A stretch of 64,000 nt of DNA. Source: Zygnema cylindricum. Taxonomy: Eukaryota > Streptophyta > Zygnematophyceae > Zygnematales > Zygnemataceae. Made by a program: the position numbers and the translations under genes. Within the stretch, counting starts at the first letter, position 1; every line of letters starts with the position of its first letter. This document shows positions 39,441 through 50,509 of this stretch, piece after piece. The notes beneath the pieces were generated by a model that had not been told where the DNA came from, made no database searches, and saw only the letters and a program-made list of their open reading frames with translations. Where the stretch lies: NCBI GenBank assembly GCA_037447655.1, contig JBBHKE010000731.1:62001-126000 (forward strand), read 5' to 3'.

Positions 39441-40779
39441 CTTGCACTTCGAATATCAAGCCCATAGTGACAAGTGTCCCGTTAGAACTAAACGAAGGGA
39501 CTAACGACATACTAGGTGATTAGAGCAGCTGTAATTTAATTAGGACTAGTTATTCACCTGTCGTGCAAGAAATGAAGGATGGTAGATAAGTAGAGTGGGT
39601 CACAACATCGGTTCAACATGATCACGTTAAGTCTTCGCCATAGTATATGAACAAGGGTAGCCTCAAGATGTCTTAATCAAGATTCTAATTAGTTGACAGT
39701 CTCAAAGTAAATCTAATGTAGGCTATGGTTAAAGATCTCAAATGCATGTAGGGTTTTAGGTGGTGTCATGCAAGCAGTAATGTATGGGTGACATATATGG
39801 ATATCGTGTTTTTTTTTCAACGTCCAATTTTCACATCTACGATATGAAAGCCAGCGAAAAACAGTTGTTTGCAATATTTGGCGCATAAAACCATTGAAAA
39901 AGACTACCACACTTGAAAATAACTGAAACCAACTATTCCAATAGTGATTCGCGAGCTTTCCTGTTTTATTCACCCATATTGGTACGAATAATTTGTTCAA
40001 CTCATAGTTCAAAAGTAGGTGACCGTACGCCCATACAATATGCCTATTGTACGCAAAACATACAATATGCCCTTAAGACCCATATTGTATTGGCCGCAAA
40101 ATGAAATAAAATAGGAACAGGGTTGAGTTGCACATCGATCGATGGAGAATTAAACGACATGTCTAAATTTTGAAAAAAAATTGGACAAAAAAAAATATTT
40201 CTGTGAGTTTTGAGGGACTTTTTATTTAAACCGTCAGATTTGGACGATCGGACGGTCGCTGATCAAAGTAGGCGATTTAAAAAGATCACATGAAAAGCCC
40301 ATAACACAACTTACGAAAGGACAGTCTGTCATATTAGCGTCTGCGATTGAGGGCCACACTAAATTAAGCCTCAAATTGACCAACCAGGCAGTATGGGACG
40401 ATAATAAAAAAAAAATACCACACTGCCAAAAAAAAATACCAAAACCTACGGACCAACCCCGTTGGTGGCTGCAAAACAACTTTCCGAAAAAGCTATGAAC
40501 TGTCCGTACTCTCTCTCGTCGCACTCTCACCGCTCTCCACCGCGCTCATTTTGACTCCATCGCGATTATTTGAAATCTTTGAAAAAAAAGATTGGATCTT
40601 TGAAAAAAAAATGTCAGTTGCAAAAATGCTTACACTAATATAGGTCACCGTACAAAATCTGACAAATCGTACAAAAATCGAGCGTTCACACTGTCGAAAC
40701 GCGGCTGTCAGACGAATATGTGTGAACGGGATTTTTTACGACATGGTTTTTTTCCCTTTTTAGAACGCACATTCTCATG

Positions 40780-41028
40780 CGTCCACGGTTACTAAAACTA
40801 ATTTATTGTACTTTTTAACTTAAAAAGGTACATTTATGTACGGTCTGACACTGACCGTACACCACTCTATTTAAGAGACAACGTACTTTCATTTTTTACG
40901 GTACTTGGAAAATAGCCCTAATTAGAGTAATGAAAAATATAGAATAAACTACGCTATTTGCGAATTTGAAAAAAACCGGAAAAGAATTAGCCGACACTAC
41001 GCTAATAGCGATTGGCGGTGTAGTGAAC
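40780..41028 (-). mobile_element. TIR-element fragment, relative of 4563-5107
   Basis: 40815-40915 (AAAAAGGTACATTTATGTAC, GGTCTGACACTGACCGTACA, CAACGTACTTTC) is the reverse complement of 4690-4790 with minor changes. The right end CGCTAATAGCGATTGGCGGT + GTAG (about 41000-41024) matches the family terminus. A matching left end was not found. The element is probably longer, starting near 40630. Confidence 0.65.
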
Positions 41029-41076
41029 TTGAGAACCGCATATAGGCGGTGCAGTGAACTAGAGAACCGCATATAG
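41015..41076. repeat. 31-bp tandem duplication covering a TIR end
   Basis: 41015-41045 and 41046-41076 differ at two bases plus one small change. The unit starts with the terminal GGCGGTGTAG and continues into flanking DNA, so the duplication arose after insertion. Confidence 0.85.
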
Positions 41077-41080
41077 TGTT

Positions 41081-42929
41081 TCCTTACATTTTATGCAATG
41101 CTGGGATGTTGCCTTAACTGTATTCCTTTCTTTGGCAGTTTTTAGTTTGTGGCCGGTTTGCTGGATCTGTAATCTACTATTTTTTTTCCGTGGTTCATTC
41201 ACACTAGAAATGTTTTTTGGTTGCCCGTCCGCGTTTTTTTTTTTTTTCCCGGTTTTTTTTCCCGGTTTTTTTTCCCACGGAATGTCATCCTACGCCGTGT
41301 CAGTTCGCTAAAAAATTTCGTCCGGCGCTGTGCGCTGTACTTTGATCTTACGTCAGTTTTGGACGTTCGTACAGGAGTGTGCACGACGCACACACATACA
41401 GTATGCCTACGTTGCGCGAGTTTTGTGCAAAGTTTTGTGCGCCTACCAAAGGCCTACCATAAAAAAGCCTCTTTTGAACTATGGTTCACTTGTTCTTCGT
41501 TAAGCTGTTTTCATGGAATTTAGTGATTCCTCAAAAAAGTTGACTTAAATGCTACATGATCAACATATATTTTTTAAAACATTCTTTCACTTCTTCAGAG
41601 TTAGTATCAATAAATTTTACAAAATTATTGTCCACCTAAGAATTGAGACATATGTATCGTTCAATAGTCGTTCCCTACTAAATATACTTAGAAATTTAGG
41701 CGTTTAGTGGTTTGACTTTGCATGGTTCAATTTGGCCAAGTCCAACAACTTAGTTTGGCCAAAAACACAAATCCAATTCTAACCCGTTTTGTTATGTTTG
41801 ACTCAAGATTAAGCTTAAGTGGATTGAACCTAACAGTGGCAATTGCTTATCAATGTTCACACTACCATACTTATAACCGTGTTAGTTAACTACTATTTTT
41901 TCAAAGGTTAGAAAAAATTATTGGGGTACCGCCAATATCAATATTTTTTTGTTTACATACAAACAAAAAACAAAATTGAAACCTCTGTATTGCGTTGACT
42001 TTTTTGTGCATAACATTAAAGGTGAAGTGAGTGCAACCTGAGTGCAAAACTTCTAAAATTCACAAACTTAAGTTTCTTTCAAGCTAGTTCTATGCGACGT
42101 TGTCTCGTTTTGTCGCTATCTTCCATGACATTACACAACTTTTGCAAGGAGAAAACGTTATACATTTTGCAATGAACACACGCATTATATGTGATCACCA
42201 CTCGTGTTACTAAGATATGTTCACTCTAACGACATGGATGACTCGTTGATGTTACCCGTTTTTCCTAGGAAAGCCTACTCGAAAAAATGCAAAAAAAGGC
42301 GTCATTGAGTCGGCCATTGCATTGCAAATCTGATTGCACCATTCGTTCCTTCTATAGTTGGCTTTGTGGCGCACTGACTATACAATATAATTTCGGAAAG
42401 AATATTCTACTGCCTAAAACGCGATGGTAAGACCATCTACAAAACATGTTTGTAACTAGAAATTGTTGATGACCATCAAAGGTAAAAGGCCAAACTCCAA
42501 AAGGACTCAAAGCACAAACGAACATTAAAAAACCATAAAATCCTAAAAGGCAAAGCAAGTAATCATATCGTACAAACACTAAAAACTACCCTATACACTC
42601 ACTGCAAAAGAGAGAAGGGTGTCATGCCGCATTGTATCGGTACATTATTTTAGTTGATCTGTAGAAGCATCGCGGACTGCAGTCACAATAATTCCGCTTA
42701 GTGTACAAATATTGTGTGAACGCAGGTATTATTGTGTACTTTAAGCGAAGTGACGCCGAAAATTCATCAAGGGGAACGGAGATACATATTCGCGTGAACG
42801 ACAACCCTAAATATTCGTCGGTGATTTTGGCTTCACGCGGCAGCGGCGGACTATGATAAACTTGGACATACGATTTTGGAACGTTGGCGACGCATTTTCA
42901 TTGGCTAGGACTTAAGAAACTTCAAGTTG
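41081..42929. other. Intergenic region, nothing recognised
   Basis: There are T/C homopolymer stretches at 41180-41280 (TTTTTTTTCCCGG repeated) and otherwise AT-rich sequence. No family signatures on either strand. Confidence 0.4.
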
Positions 42930-43160
42930 TGAACCCTAGGAGGTTCACGCATTTCCATGTAGGTAGGAAGGGTTCTAATCCGCGGACCATGAATTTTGTT
43001 ACGTAGGCACATGGTCTTGGCTGCCTATTGGCCAAGATCCAAACTAGACACATAATATACATAGATTGTTGGCACGTGATTGGCTGGTCAGAATTAGTCA
43101 AAGTTAGTACTTGGGCTGTTTCGTTAGGTTTGTACTCTCAGGAATTGGTTCTAAGAGATT
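42930..43160 (-). repeat. Family-2 LTR-like repeat, copy 1
   Basis: It aligns with 44397-44640: GTGAACCCTAGGAGGTTCAC, CATGTAGGTAGGAAGGGTT, GCCTATTGGCCAAGATCCAA plus ACTAGACACAT, GAGATTTTGGACG. Each copy directly adjoins a minus-strand family-2 coding remnant at its high-coordinate side, as expected of a 3' LTR after internal deletion. A shorter piece is at 11358-11430. Confidence 0.55.
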
Positions 43161-43259
43161 TTGGACGTTTTTCTCTGTCATTTCCCCTTACCTTTCCTGT
43201 TGAATTATCATCTTTCTTTTCTGTCTCATTCATACTAAAAATACATCACCATATTTGCT

Positions 43260-44069
43260 CTCCTCTTTTATTTGAATATTCATAGCAATCTAAATAGTAT
43301 TTTTCTGAGGATTATGCACCCTATACCCCACAGATTGATCATCATATCCCATGTATATTCCATGGACAGATTTCGAACTAAGCTTCCAATTTGGAAGATT
43401 ATCCAAAATAAAACATTTGCTACCAAATACTTTAAAATGACTCATATTTGGTTTTCTTCCAGTCCACACCTCCTAAGGTGTCTTATCCTTAACAGATCTA
43501 GTTTTTAATCTGTTTCTGATATAGGAAGCACAATGAAAAGCTTCTCCCCAAAATTTCGGATCTACACCTTTATCAAGCATCATAGATTTAGCACATTCTG
43601 TCAAAGTCCGATTAAATATTCAGCAAATGCATTAGAAATATATTCCCCTCCATTAGCAAACATCATGCAAAGTTCTCTTGACAACATGACCATTAATCTC
43701 AAAATCCAGATCTACTCTACCCTTAGCATTTGACTCAAATGTAGCGCCACATGCATAAAATATCTGACGGGTAAGAATTGGTTTCAGATCTATAAAGTAA
43801 GATTTATTCTAGTATATATGGGATGAGCTACCGGAAACCATGATCATGCCGAGGTCTTTGTCCCCCTCCATGAGCTGGGCAAGAGCAAAGAACTCGGTGT
43901 CACCAATTTTTTGAAAATTGACCACCTCGGTCTTCTCCTCCTTGATGTCCTTCTTCGGTTCCTTGTTTTCGGCAGAAAAGGCCGCAGTGTTGATAGGAGG
44001 TTTAGGTGTAGAAGGTGCTCCTCTATGTCTCCATCCGGTCCAAAAAACACCTGTTTCACAAGCTGTCAT
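43260..44069 (-). pseudogene. Family-2 copia gag-protease and integrase remnant
   Basis: 44069-43809 (minus) gives HRGAPSTPKPPINTAAFSAE, VNFQKIGDTEFFALAQLMEG and a decayed protease motif VSGSSSHIY. 43808-43740 continues it (RQIFYACGAT-like). 43735-43272 gives integrase pieces (GGEYISNAFAEYL, WTGRKPNM-like, VFGSKCFILDNLP-like), in several frames. The integrase N-terminal part is missing between them. Confidence 0.7.
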
Positions 44070-44396
44070 GCCGTATCTTGTCGGACACGTTTTTATGTAT
44101 ATTTAGGTATTAGGACGGGCGGCCGCTACACTAATTTGTATTTGGGTGAAATTTTGAGTTTCGCAGGTCCGTACATACAATCTTATCGTACAAATACTTC
44201 CCGTAAGTTCCGTCGACGACAAATTTGAACGTTCGCGCGAGGAAGCATCTCGGCCGTCGACACGAAAGTGAAACAATCATCGAAATAGAGCATCTTGGCC
44301 GTCGACGCAAATTTGAACCAACGGTTGCTACAATTCGAACGTACGAACGAGCCGACTGTCATTTCTGACGACGCGACGCGATTGGTCAAAACTTAT
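44070..44396. other. Unassigned stretch with a short direct repeat
   Basis: AGCATCTCGGCCGTCGACAC (44246-44265) and AGCATCTTGGCCGTCGACGC (44288-44307) repeat nearby. It lies between two family-2 remnants and may be LTR sequence. Confidence 0.35.
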
Positions 44397-44640
44397 GTCG
44401 TGAACCGTTGGAGGACGCATTCACATGTAGATAGGAAGGGTTTTTATCCGTAGGTCGTAGATTCTGTAACGTAGAGCATGGGATTTTGGCCACCTATTGG
44501 CTGAATCCAAACTAGACGCATTACTCACATAGCACGCTACAATTTCATTGGTTCGATTCGCTTAGGCGTAGACGTTGGTACTTGGTAGATTTTAGGTCAA
44601 TTTCTGCGCACTATTTTCTGAGTACAGGAATTTTTAGTTT
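44397..44640 (-). repeat. Family-2 LTR-like repeat, copy 2
   Basis: See the matching copy at 42930-43160. Here it ends GGAGATTTTGGCCGCCA and the protease coding of 44641-45458 begins at once, again consistent with a deletion joining the internal region to the LTR start. Confidence 0.55.
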
Positions 44641-45761
44641 TGGAGATTTTGGCCGCCATTCTTTTTCCTGTAATCTATCTCACAATCAAGCTCTACTGTG
44701 CCTTTTGCATTAGATTCAACAGTGGCACCACAAGCATAAAAGATTTGTCGTAAAGGGATAGTTGTCATCTCCGTCAACCAGGATTTGTTCCAGCAGATGT
44801 GTGAGGAACTTCCGGAGTCCATAATCCAGCCAAGATCCTTATCTCCCTCCATCAGCTTGGCAAGGGCGAAAAACTCTTTGTCGTCAGTTTTTGGAAAACT
44901 GACAACATCTAATTTCTCCTTTGCTGGCTCCTTCTCCGGTTCCTTGTTCTCGGCTGAAAAAGCTGTCGCCTTTAATGGAGATTTATGTATAATAGGAGGT
45001 CCTTTGTGCTTACACCCTTTCCGAAAAACACCTGTTTCAAGAGCTTTTATATATAAGGGACAAGCTCTAAACGAATGGCCATCTGCATAGTAGTAAACAC
45101 ACTTTTCAAACTGCTGTTGAAACTGGTTCCCTTGATATCTAAGATTTTGAAACTGAGCATTAAACGCTACAGCTGGTTTACCACTACCAAATGCTAGCTG
45201 AGTGGCTTCTTCCTCCAATACATACTCAATTGCTGTAGCTAGATTCCATTGTGCCTTATCTAGCTTTTTCAAATTATCTGAGGCCCCTTTGAATTCATTA
45301 GGCTGCCCCCTAATCAAAAGCATAGCATTCTTAGCTAATAGAAGCCTAAGACCATTGCAATACTCTACTATGCTTCCGCCTTTGTATTTATATTCCCATA
45401 TTTTGCCAGCAGTAATAATTTCATGCTGATCATTTGCTCTCACGTAAGTAGATTTCAAGGCTTTCCAAATATCTGATGCCTTTGTAGCCTGAATTTATGT
45501 CATGTACAACTCTTTAGAAATCATCAGTTTTATGAGATTCAAAGTCTGTTCATTTTTCCTTCCAAAATTTGCATCCGTCTCAGGGAGAAATCCATCAACT
45601 ACATCAAACAATTTCATGTGAACATAGTAGGATTTAACCAGATCTGCCCAATAAAGATACTCCCGTCCATCAAAAACCGGTATTCGTGAAGGCGGGCCCG
45701 TGACCTGTTGTTCTGAGACAACAGGTGGTACTGAAGAGGATGAAGAGGCAGCAGTTGTCAT
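44641..45761 (-). pseudogene. Family-2 copia gag-protease
   Basis: 45761-45495 encodes the Gag start (VTGPPSRIPVFDGREYLYWA, then FDVVDGFLPETDANFG). After a TAA at about 45493-45495, 45458-44634 is one 274-residue frame: capsid remainder (YKYKGGSIVEYCNGLRLLLA), a degenerate knuckle (CVYYYADGHSFRACPLY), an acidic/lysine linker (SAENKEPEKEPAKEKLDVVS) and an intact protease motif WIMDSGSSSHICWNKS. GPPSRIPVFDG aligns with family 1 GPPSRVPIFNG, so the two families are related. It is truncated after the protease. Confidence 0.85.
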
Positions 45762-45959
45762 CTCAGAATATAAATCAGCTTGAAGCTTTCACAGAAAAGT
45801 GGTTCAGAAAACTGGTTCAAAAAAAAACAAAATCTTTGGAACAACAAAAAAACCAACACAAAAGCCCAATAGCTCTACAAATCTACTGTGGCGTAGATGA
45901 TATCAAGAGGAACACATACACAAAGTCAAAAGTAATTCCGATTAAAATACTGTGAGATA

Positions 45960-46160
45960 TTCACAGTTAAAATTTTAACAAAAACTTCATAAAACAGTTT
46001 TTGGTACAAAGTTGTTCCTAAGTCAAAAATGGTTAAGTCCTACACATATACAGTAACCTGTGCTGCTAAGCGTACGGAGGCATACCAGCCGTACCACTAT
46101 CTACCTGATATACCTAATAGTATGAGCATACCCGTGTGATCAAGGCATGTCATTCCAAAC
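45960..46160. repeat. Repeat upstream of family-2 gag, also at 25600-25790
   Basis: AAGTTGTTCCTAAGTCAAAA ... AAGCGTACGGAGGCATACCA ... GAGCATACCCG matches 25615-25745. Here it is 5' of the minus-strand gag and may be leader or LTR. Confidence 0.5.
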
Positions 46161-46244
46161 CAAACTGGGTACTTTACTCGCCACTAGAAATAGATTCACT
46201 AAAAAGTCTGATCAGTACAGTGACACTGAAAACAAAAAGCTGAG

Positions 46245-46600
46245 TAAGGGCACTTTTCCATGTAACCGAAACTTTAATCTTGTAACTTTGTTTTCAGCGA
46301 AGATTCTCCGTACAACTTTTAGAGCATTCCGATGTAAACGCAAAAAACCTGTTACTTTAAAAAGTGACCAACGTAGACGTGTACGAAACATGTGACAAAT
46401 AAGCGGTAAAAAAAATGATGCCAAACTTCCGCGCAGCTTCAATTTTTGACGTCCACCCGCACGCTGCACAGTTTTCGTGACGTCGTAATGCCTCTACGCC
46501 ACATTGTCGACGTGGAGGCTTTTACCACAGTGCCGTAGTTGCTCAGTGCTTCCACAGGCCGCCCCTCTCTTCTATGCCATGTCGTCTCTTCGTAGTTTTC
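46245..46600 (-). repeat. R1 dispersed repeat, minus-strand copy
   Basis: 46246-46325 is the reverse complement of 57-140 with few changes (ACGGAGAATCTTCGCT; ACAAAGTTACAAGA; AAAGTTTCGGTTACATG). The sequence to 46600 (GACGTCGTAATG, CCACATTGTCGACGTGG on the plus strand) resembles the CGTC-rich middle of the long copies. Confidence 0.6.
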
Positions 46601-47235
46601 ATCATCCCTTTTCTCCATTGTCGCACACACAGGTACAAAACATATCAACATAGTGTTAAAAAAATACCATTTCTCCTCAAAAATAAGAAAAAAACTCGGT
46701 CATTCTAAAAAAAAAAAAAAAAAACCAGGACCACATTAAAATCTCCGTATGCTCCTTATATCTCTGCCTTGGAAAAATATTACACCGAAAGCCTCTTATT
46801 TTGACAACTGACCATTCCCTTTCCACCATTCTCCCAAAATAACCAAGATTTTGCAAGCTCCAAAAAGTACAAGAACAAACGACAACATTTACCATTTTAC
46901 ACAGGATGGGGACAAACATTTATTTGCGGTCTTCTATACAGCTATGTAAGTTCAAACCTGCATGTGACATTGGCAAATGTTGGTGAGTATTGAAAACAAA
47001 AAAATGAAAAAGGAGTTTAAACATTCTAGTCTTCTGTTTGAGTTTAGCATTTGTATCATATTGACTTTAACTGTTGGTAAAAAAAGAAATGAAAAATGAA
47101 ATTGAAATCGACAGGTTGTTGCATTCATTTTGGGTGCATCTTTACACGAAAGTGAAATTCATCGTATTAATGAAAAAGACATGATCCATACATTAAAATC
47201 ACCTAAACTTTTATATAAAACGCAACTGAAATTAT
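46601..47235. other. Intergenic AT-rich stretch
   Basis: Contains a run of 18 A residues (46707-46724) and no recognisable gene. Confidence 0.4.
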
Positions 47236-47501
47236 CATAGATTAATTACAAAGTTGGAATTGGAATATAATATTCATATTGGCCTACTCAATATTAAAAA
47301 CAACGTATGGATTTTAACTTTAACAGTGGCCAATATTTTACATGATGGATCAAGAACAGAAGAAGCGATTCCTAGTGATGATAATTCAAAAATTGACACT
47401 TATCTTGATGACGACCATCCAAATCGCCATGAAAACGTTTTTGGCATCCATATTTGACGACCGACAAATTCGACAAATAACCCAAACGGCTATATCAAAA
47501 A

Positions 47502-47954
47502 TTGGTGGTTGACATTACAATAAGGACACTTCATCAAGAAACAAGTGCCCAGCCTCATTCAAATGGTTTGTATTACATTGAACCAAGGTCAACACATTGG
47601 GTAGATGAGGAGTTGAAACGTTGTAGCGATGAGCGATTCCGTCAACTTTTCAACCTTAAAGAGGATACTGTGGAGTTTTTGGTTAGTGAATTACAACAGG
47701 AGTTGATCACCAACCCTCCCCCTTGGCCTCCAAAACATACCTAATAGACAGTTGACTGTGAAAAAACAAATTCTGATTGCATTGATGAGATTAGGGAATC
47801 AAGGAGGATTGATACGTACTTCAGAGGACTTTGGTGTAGGAATCTCAACTGCTTGTACAGTTTTTATGAAGGTCATGGAGGCGATTGTTAAAAAGCTATG
47901 ACATTGGATTCGATGGTCGACGGAGGAAGAATTGCAAGAGACAAAGGATTTTTT
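47502..47954 (+). pseudogene. PIF/Harbinger-like transposase fragment, cut by the assembly gap
   Basis: The frame reads VDEELKRCSDERFRQLFNLK and EDTVEFLVSELQQELI. A stop at 47742-47744 and a frame change follow, then LTVKKQILIALMRLGNQGG, LIRTSEDFGVGISTACTVFM and KVMEAIVKKL. The order (FRxLFxL..ETVxxL, then LLIALxxLxxQG, then FGVxxSTxxxxFxxVxxAI) is that of the N-terminal part of HARBI1/PIF DDE nucleases. The DDE core would follow but the gap intervenes, and nothing after the gap (47965-48230) is recognisable. A possible upstream part lies at 47236-47460. Confidence 0.65.
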
Positions 47955-47964
47955 NNNNNNNNNN
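47955..47964. other. Assembly gap (10 Ns)
   Basis: Ten N characters. The true gap length and the relation of the two sides are unknown. Confidence 1.
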
Positions 47965-48239
47965 GTTCGGTAATCACCTTTAATCTGTAATCCCCCTCTC
48001 ATTGATCCCGAGTCCTTTACTGTCTGCATTTGCGCTGCCGGTACGGCATGGTACCAGCATGTTCTTCATATCGCCGTGGATATGGAAGAACATGGAATTT
48101 CAGAATACCAAGTAATCCATTTCATCATCATCCCCTAAATCTTTCCCTCATATGTTGAAAAAATCCATGGAGAGAAACTCTCTGGAAATGGAAAATATCC
48201 AGTAGAAACCGATCGATATTCAAATAAAAGCTCCTCTTT

Positions 48240-49173
48240 TAAGTCATTAAGATAAACGGAAGCTGGGTTTCCTCAGCCGAAAATGTTCCCACTTCCACCA
48301 GTGTTATAAACCCACAGTTCCATTGTGAATAAGTCATCCTTTCAGTTTGTCCGTTTGAATAAGTGTTACCTTGACACCCAAATATTGTGACCACCTTCAC
48401 CCTTGTAAAAGCCGACTCCTTTGGGTCGAAGGCAAATAGAATTACTGAATTTTCTCCTCGAAAATAAACTTATAGCTAGCGAAAGATGACCTATAAAAGG
48501 TAAAGGTCTCTCAAAGAGAGGTACCTAAAAAAGTTGTATACTCCCTTTCTAAATCCCCTACTACTACTTTACCTAATGAACCATAAGACTTTAAGGTACA
48601 AGAAGGTATAGGTGCCGCTATACTTCTTGTACGACCATGGTACGGCATGGCCGTCGCGTTTACGTCTGTCATTTCCTGAGCCCTAGTTACTCTCCCCCTA
48701 ATGTCTAATTTCCACTAATGGCTTGCCACGTGTCATCAACCGACACTAGTTTGCAAACCATAAAATGTCCACTCTGGTGCGTCGGCTCCAATGTGCGTCG
48801 TCCAATCTGAAGTCGATAATTAATTGCGTGCGTTTAAATTCAATGTCGTTTCGTATATGTTGTTTCGTTAGTGAGTATGTAGAATGGTATCGTGTTTAAA
48901 TAGGAATCATATTCGATATATGTAACGTTTCATGAGAACCTAATGGATAAGGCAGACGACTAAACGATTGGCGGTGACTGCGTAAGTACTAGGATCGAAT
49001 CTTGGTCGGGTGACAAATTCTATTTTTGTTAGAGGCACATCTCTATTCTCCCTTACTATGTCTCTTTGACTGCTTGAAGCCAGCCATGGCGGCCTAAGTC
49101 TCAGTGAGTGCAACAAGTATATAGACTTACAATGGCGTCTAAGAGAAATAACTAGGAAATACATTTTTCAACA
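48240..49173 (-). repeat. 3' LTR of element C, family 1
   Basis: On the minus strand it starts TGTTGAAAAATG after the polypurine AATAAGGGGAG. It contains the GCCATGGCGG-like landmark (about 49083), a tRNA-like module, a GCCACGTGTCATC box (about 48726) and TCAAAGAGAGGTACC (about 48513). The end toward 48240 is diverged. RNase H coding follows at its start. Confidence 0.75.
48935..49012 (+). other. tRNA-Arg-like module in LTR C (antisense to the element)
   Basis: CCTAATGGATAAGGC (48939-48953) is identical to the D-arm of common eukaryotic tRNA-Arg genes. After 35 bases CTAGGATCGAATCTTGG (48989-49005) folds as a T-arm: a 5-bp stem with G-U pairs and a 7-base loop ATCGAAT, with B-box-like GGATCGAATC. 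The anticodon arm is not convincing and no acceptor stem is formed, so it is a tRNA-derived or tRNA-like sequence rather than a tRNA gene. Confidence 0.6.
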
Positions 49174-49179
49174 CTCCCC

Positions 49180-49494
49180 TTATTTTTTAGGCTATCTTTT
49201 CTTTTAATCTATATTTCCTTCTGCAAAATATCAGTTTTGAAGATAGGACAAGTTTTGTCATCATATCTGCAACCATTTTTCCATCTTGTATATATTCCAA
49301 TTTTATAATTTTATTCTCAGTTTTTTCCTTTACAAAGCTCAGTCTCACATCCATATGCTTTGCTTTCAAATGATGTTTTGGATTGGCGACAATGGCAATT
49401 GTAGCTTGATTATCACAAAATACATTTTGAACACTACATTTCATAAATCTAAGCACTTGGAGCAAGGATTTCACCCACATTAATGTTATCATGT
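49180..49494 (-). pseudogene. Element C RNase H C-terminal fragment
   Basis: It reads MWVKSLLQVLRFMKCSVQNV, FCDNQATIAIVANPKHHLKA, KHMDVRLSFVKEKTENKI, DGKMVADMMTKLVLSSKLIF: the end of copia RNase H. The upstream part, starting with EAEYMASC, is replaced at 49495 by LTR D. Confidence 0.85.
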
Positions 49495-49587
49495 GACCTC
49501 CATTGGTCCACAAAAAGTCTAGCTTATATGAAGCCTTTAGGATAATATTTGCCCTTTTGACTTTCCCACTGAATAAGTGCCACCCTT

Positions 49588-49659
49588 GCACGCAAAAACT
49601 CTGACCTTCTACACCTTTCTATAGCACGCAAAAACTCTGACCGTATACACCTTTCTGTA
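49588..49659. repeat. 36-bp tandem duplication in LTR D
   Basis: 49588-49623 and 49624-49659 (GCACGCAAAAACTCTGACC ...) differ at four bases. Confidence 0.88.
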
Positions 49660-50259
49660 GGGTAGACTCCCTTGAGTGCGTTGCAAAAAGAATCGCTAAA
49701 ATTGGTCTCGTGAGCATTAAGTTATGGTTGGCCAAAGATGGCCTATAAATGCAAAAGGTCTCTCTGAGAGAGATGTCTAAAAGAGTCTAAGTCTTAAACT
49801 CCCTCTTTAAACCCCCTAATACTAATGTACCCAACCTATCATATGATTGTAGATTACATTAAGGTACAGGTGTAGAATACAATAAGGAACGATGCCGTTG
49901 TACTTGTTGTACAACCATGGTACGATATGGCCGTCCCGTTGACGCCTTTTAGTTTGTAAGCAATTAGTTGCTCTCCCGGTAATATCCACTGTCCACTTAT
50001 GACTTGCCTTGTATCGTCCGCTGACATTTGCTCGCAAATACCAAATGTCCATTTCAGTGGGTTGGCTTCTTTGTGAGTTGTCGATCTCAAAATGACAATT
50101 GATTTCGTCCGTTGAAATTTAATCATTTCGTGCGGTCAAGTATTTTCGTGTAGTCCTGTTCGTTCTATGTTCTTTTTGTGCCGTAAATTGTTAAATGTAA
50201 TTTATCGCTGCATAATGTTGAAATATGAATCACACCCATAATATTTTAACATTTCATCA

Positions 50260-50335
50260 AGACTTAGTGGATAGGGCGAACAGCTATGCCGTACGGCGGT
50301 CATCCGAAAGGTCATATGAACAAATCCTGGTCCTG
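50260..50335 (+). other. tRNA-like module in LTR D (antisense)
   Basis: TTAGTGGATAGGGCGAACAG corresponds to the D-arm side and ATGAACAAATCCTGG to the T-arm side of the module in LTR C. The spacing is similar and both are followed by GGTC. Confidence 0.5.
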
Positions 50336-50509
50336 ACGGCATATCTCTTGTAAGGGGCCGTGTCTTGTGCTCCCTCAACCAATCTCTTTGTCTGCTTGGG
50401 GCAGCCATGGCTGCCTACCAGTCCTAAGTGACTACAACAAGTATAACGGCTGTATTAAGATCATAGACTAAAGAGATAGAATAAAAATACCTTTTTCAAC
50501 ACTCCCCTT

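Larger units (their letters stand above)
49495..50501 (-). repeat. 3' LTR of element D, family 1 (about 1,007 bp)
   Basis: On the minus strand it starts TGTTGAAAAAGG at 50501 and ends near 49495 (GACCAATGGAGGTCACATGA), inside RNase H of element C. Family landmarks are present: AGCCATGGCTGCC, the tRNA-like module, GTTGTACAACCATGGTACG, TCTCTCTGAGAGAGA and AAGTTATGGTTGGCC. It carries a 36-bp tandem duplication. Confidence 0.82.

Noticed and set aside
39106-39510. 134-codon minus-strand frame
   Set aside because: It coincides with the degenerate minisatellite. The translation is low in complexity and matches no family.
48935-49012. A functional tRNA-Arg gene
   Set aside because: The D-arm and T-arm are good, but the anticodon arm is not paired, the arm spacing is too long and no 7-bp acceptor stem forms. 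Its place inside LTRs argues for a derived module.
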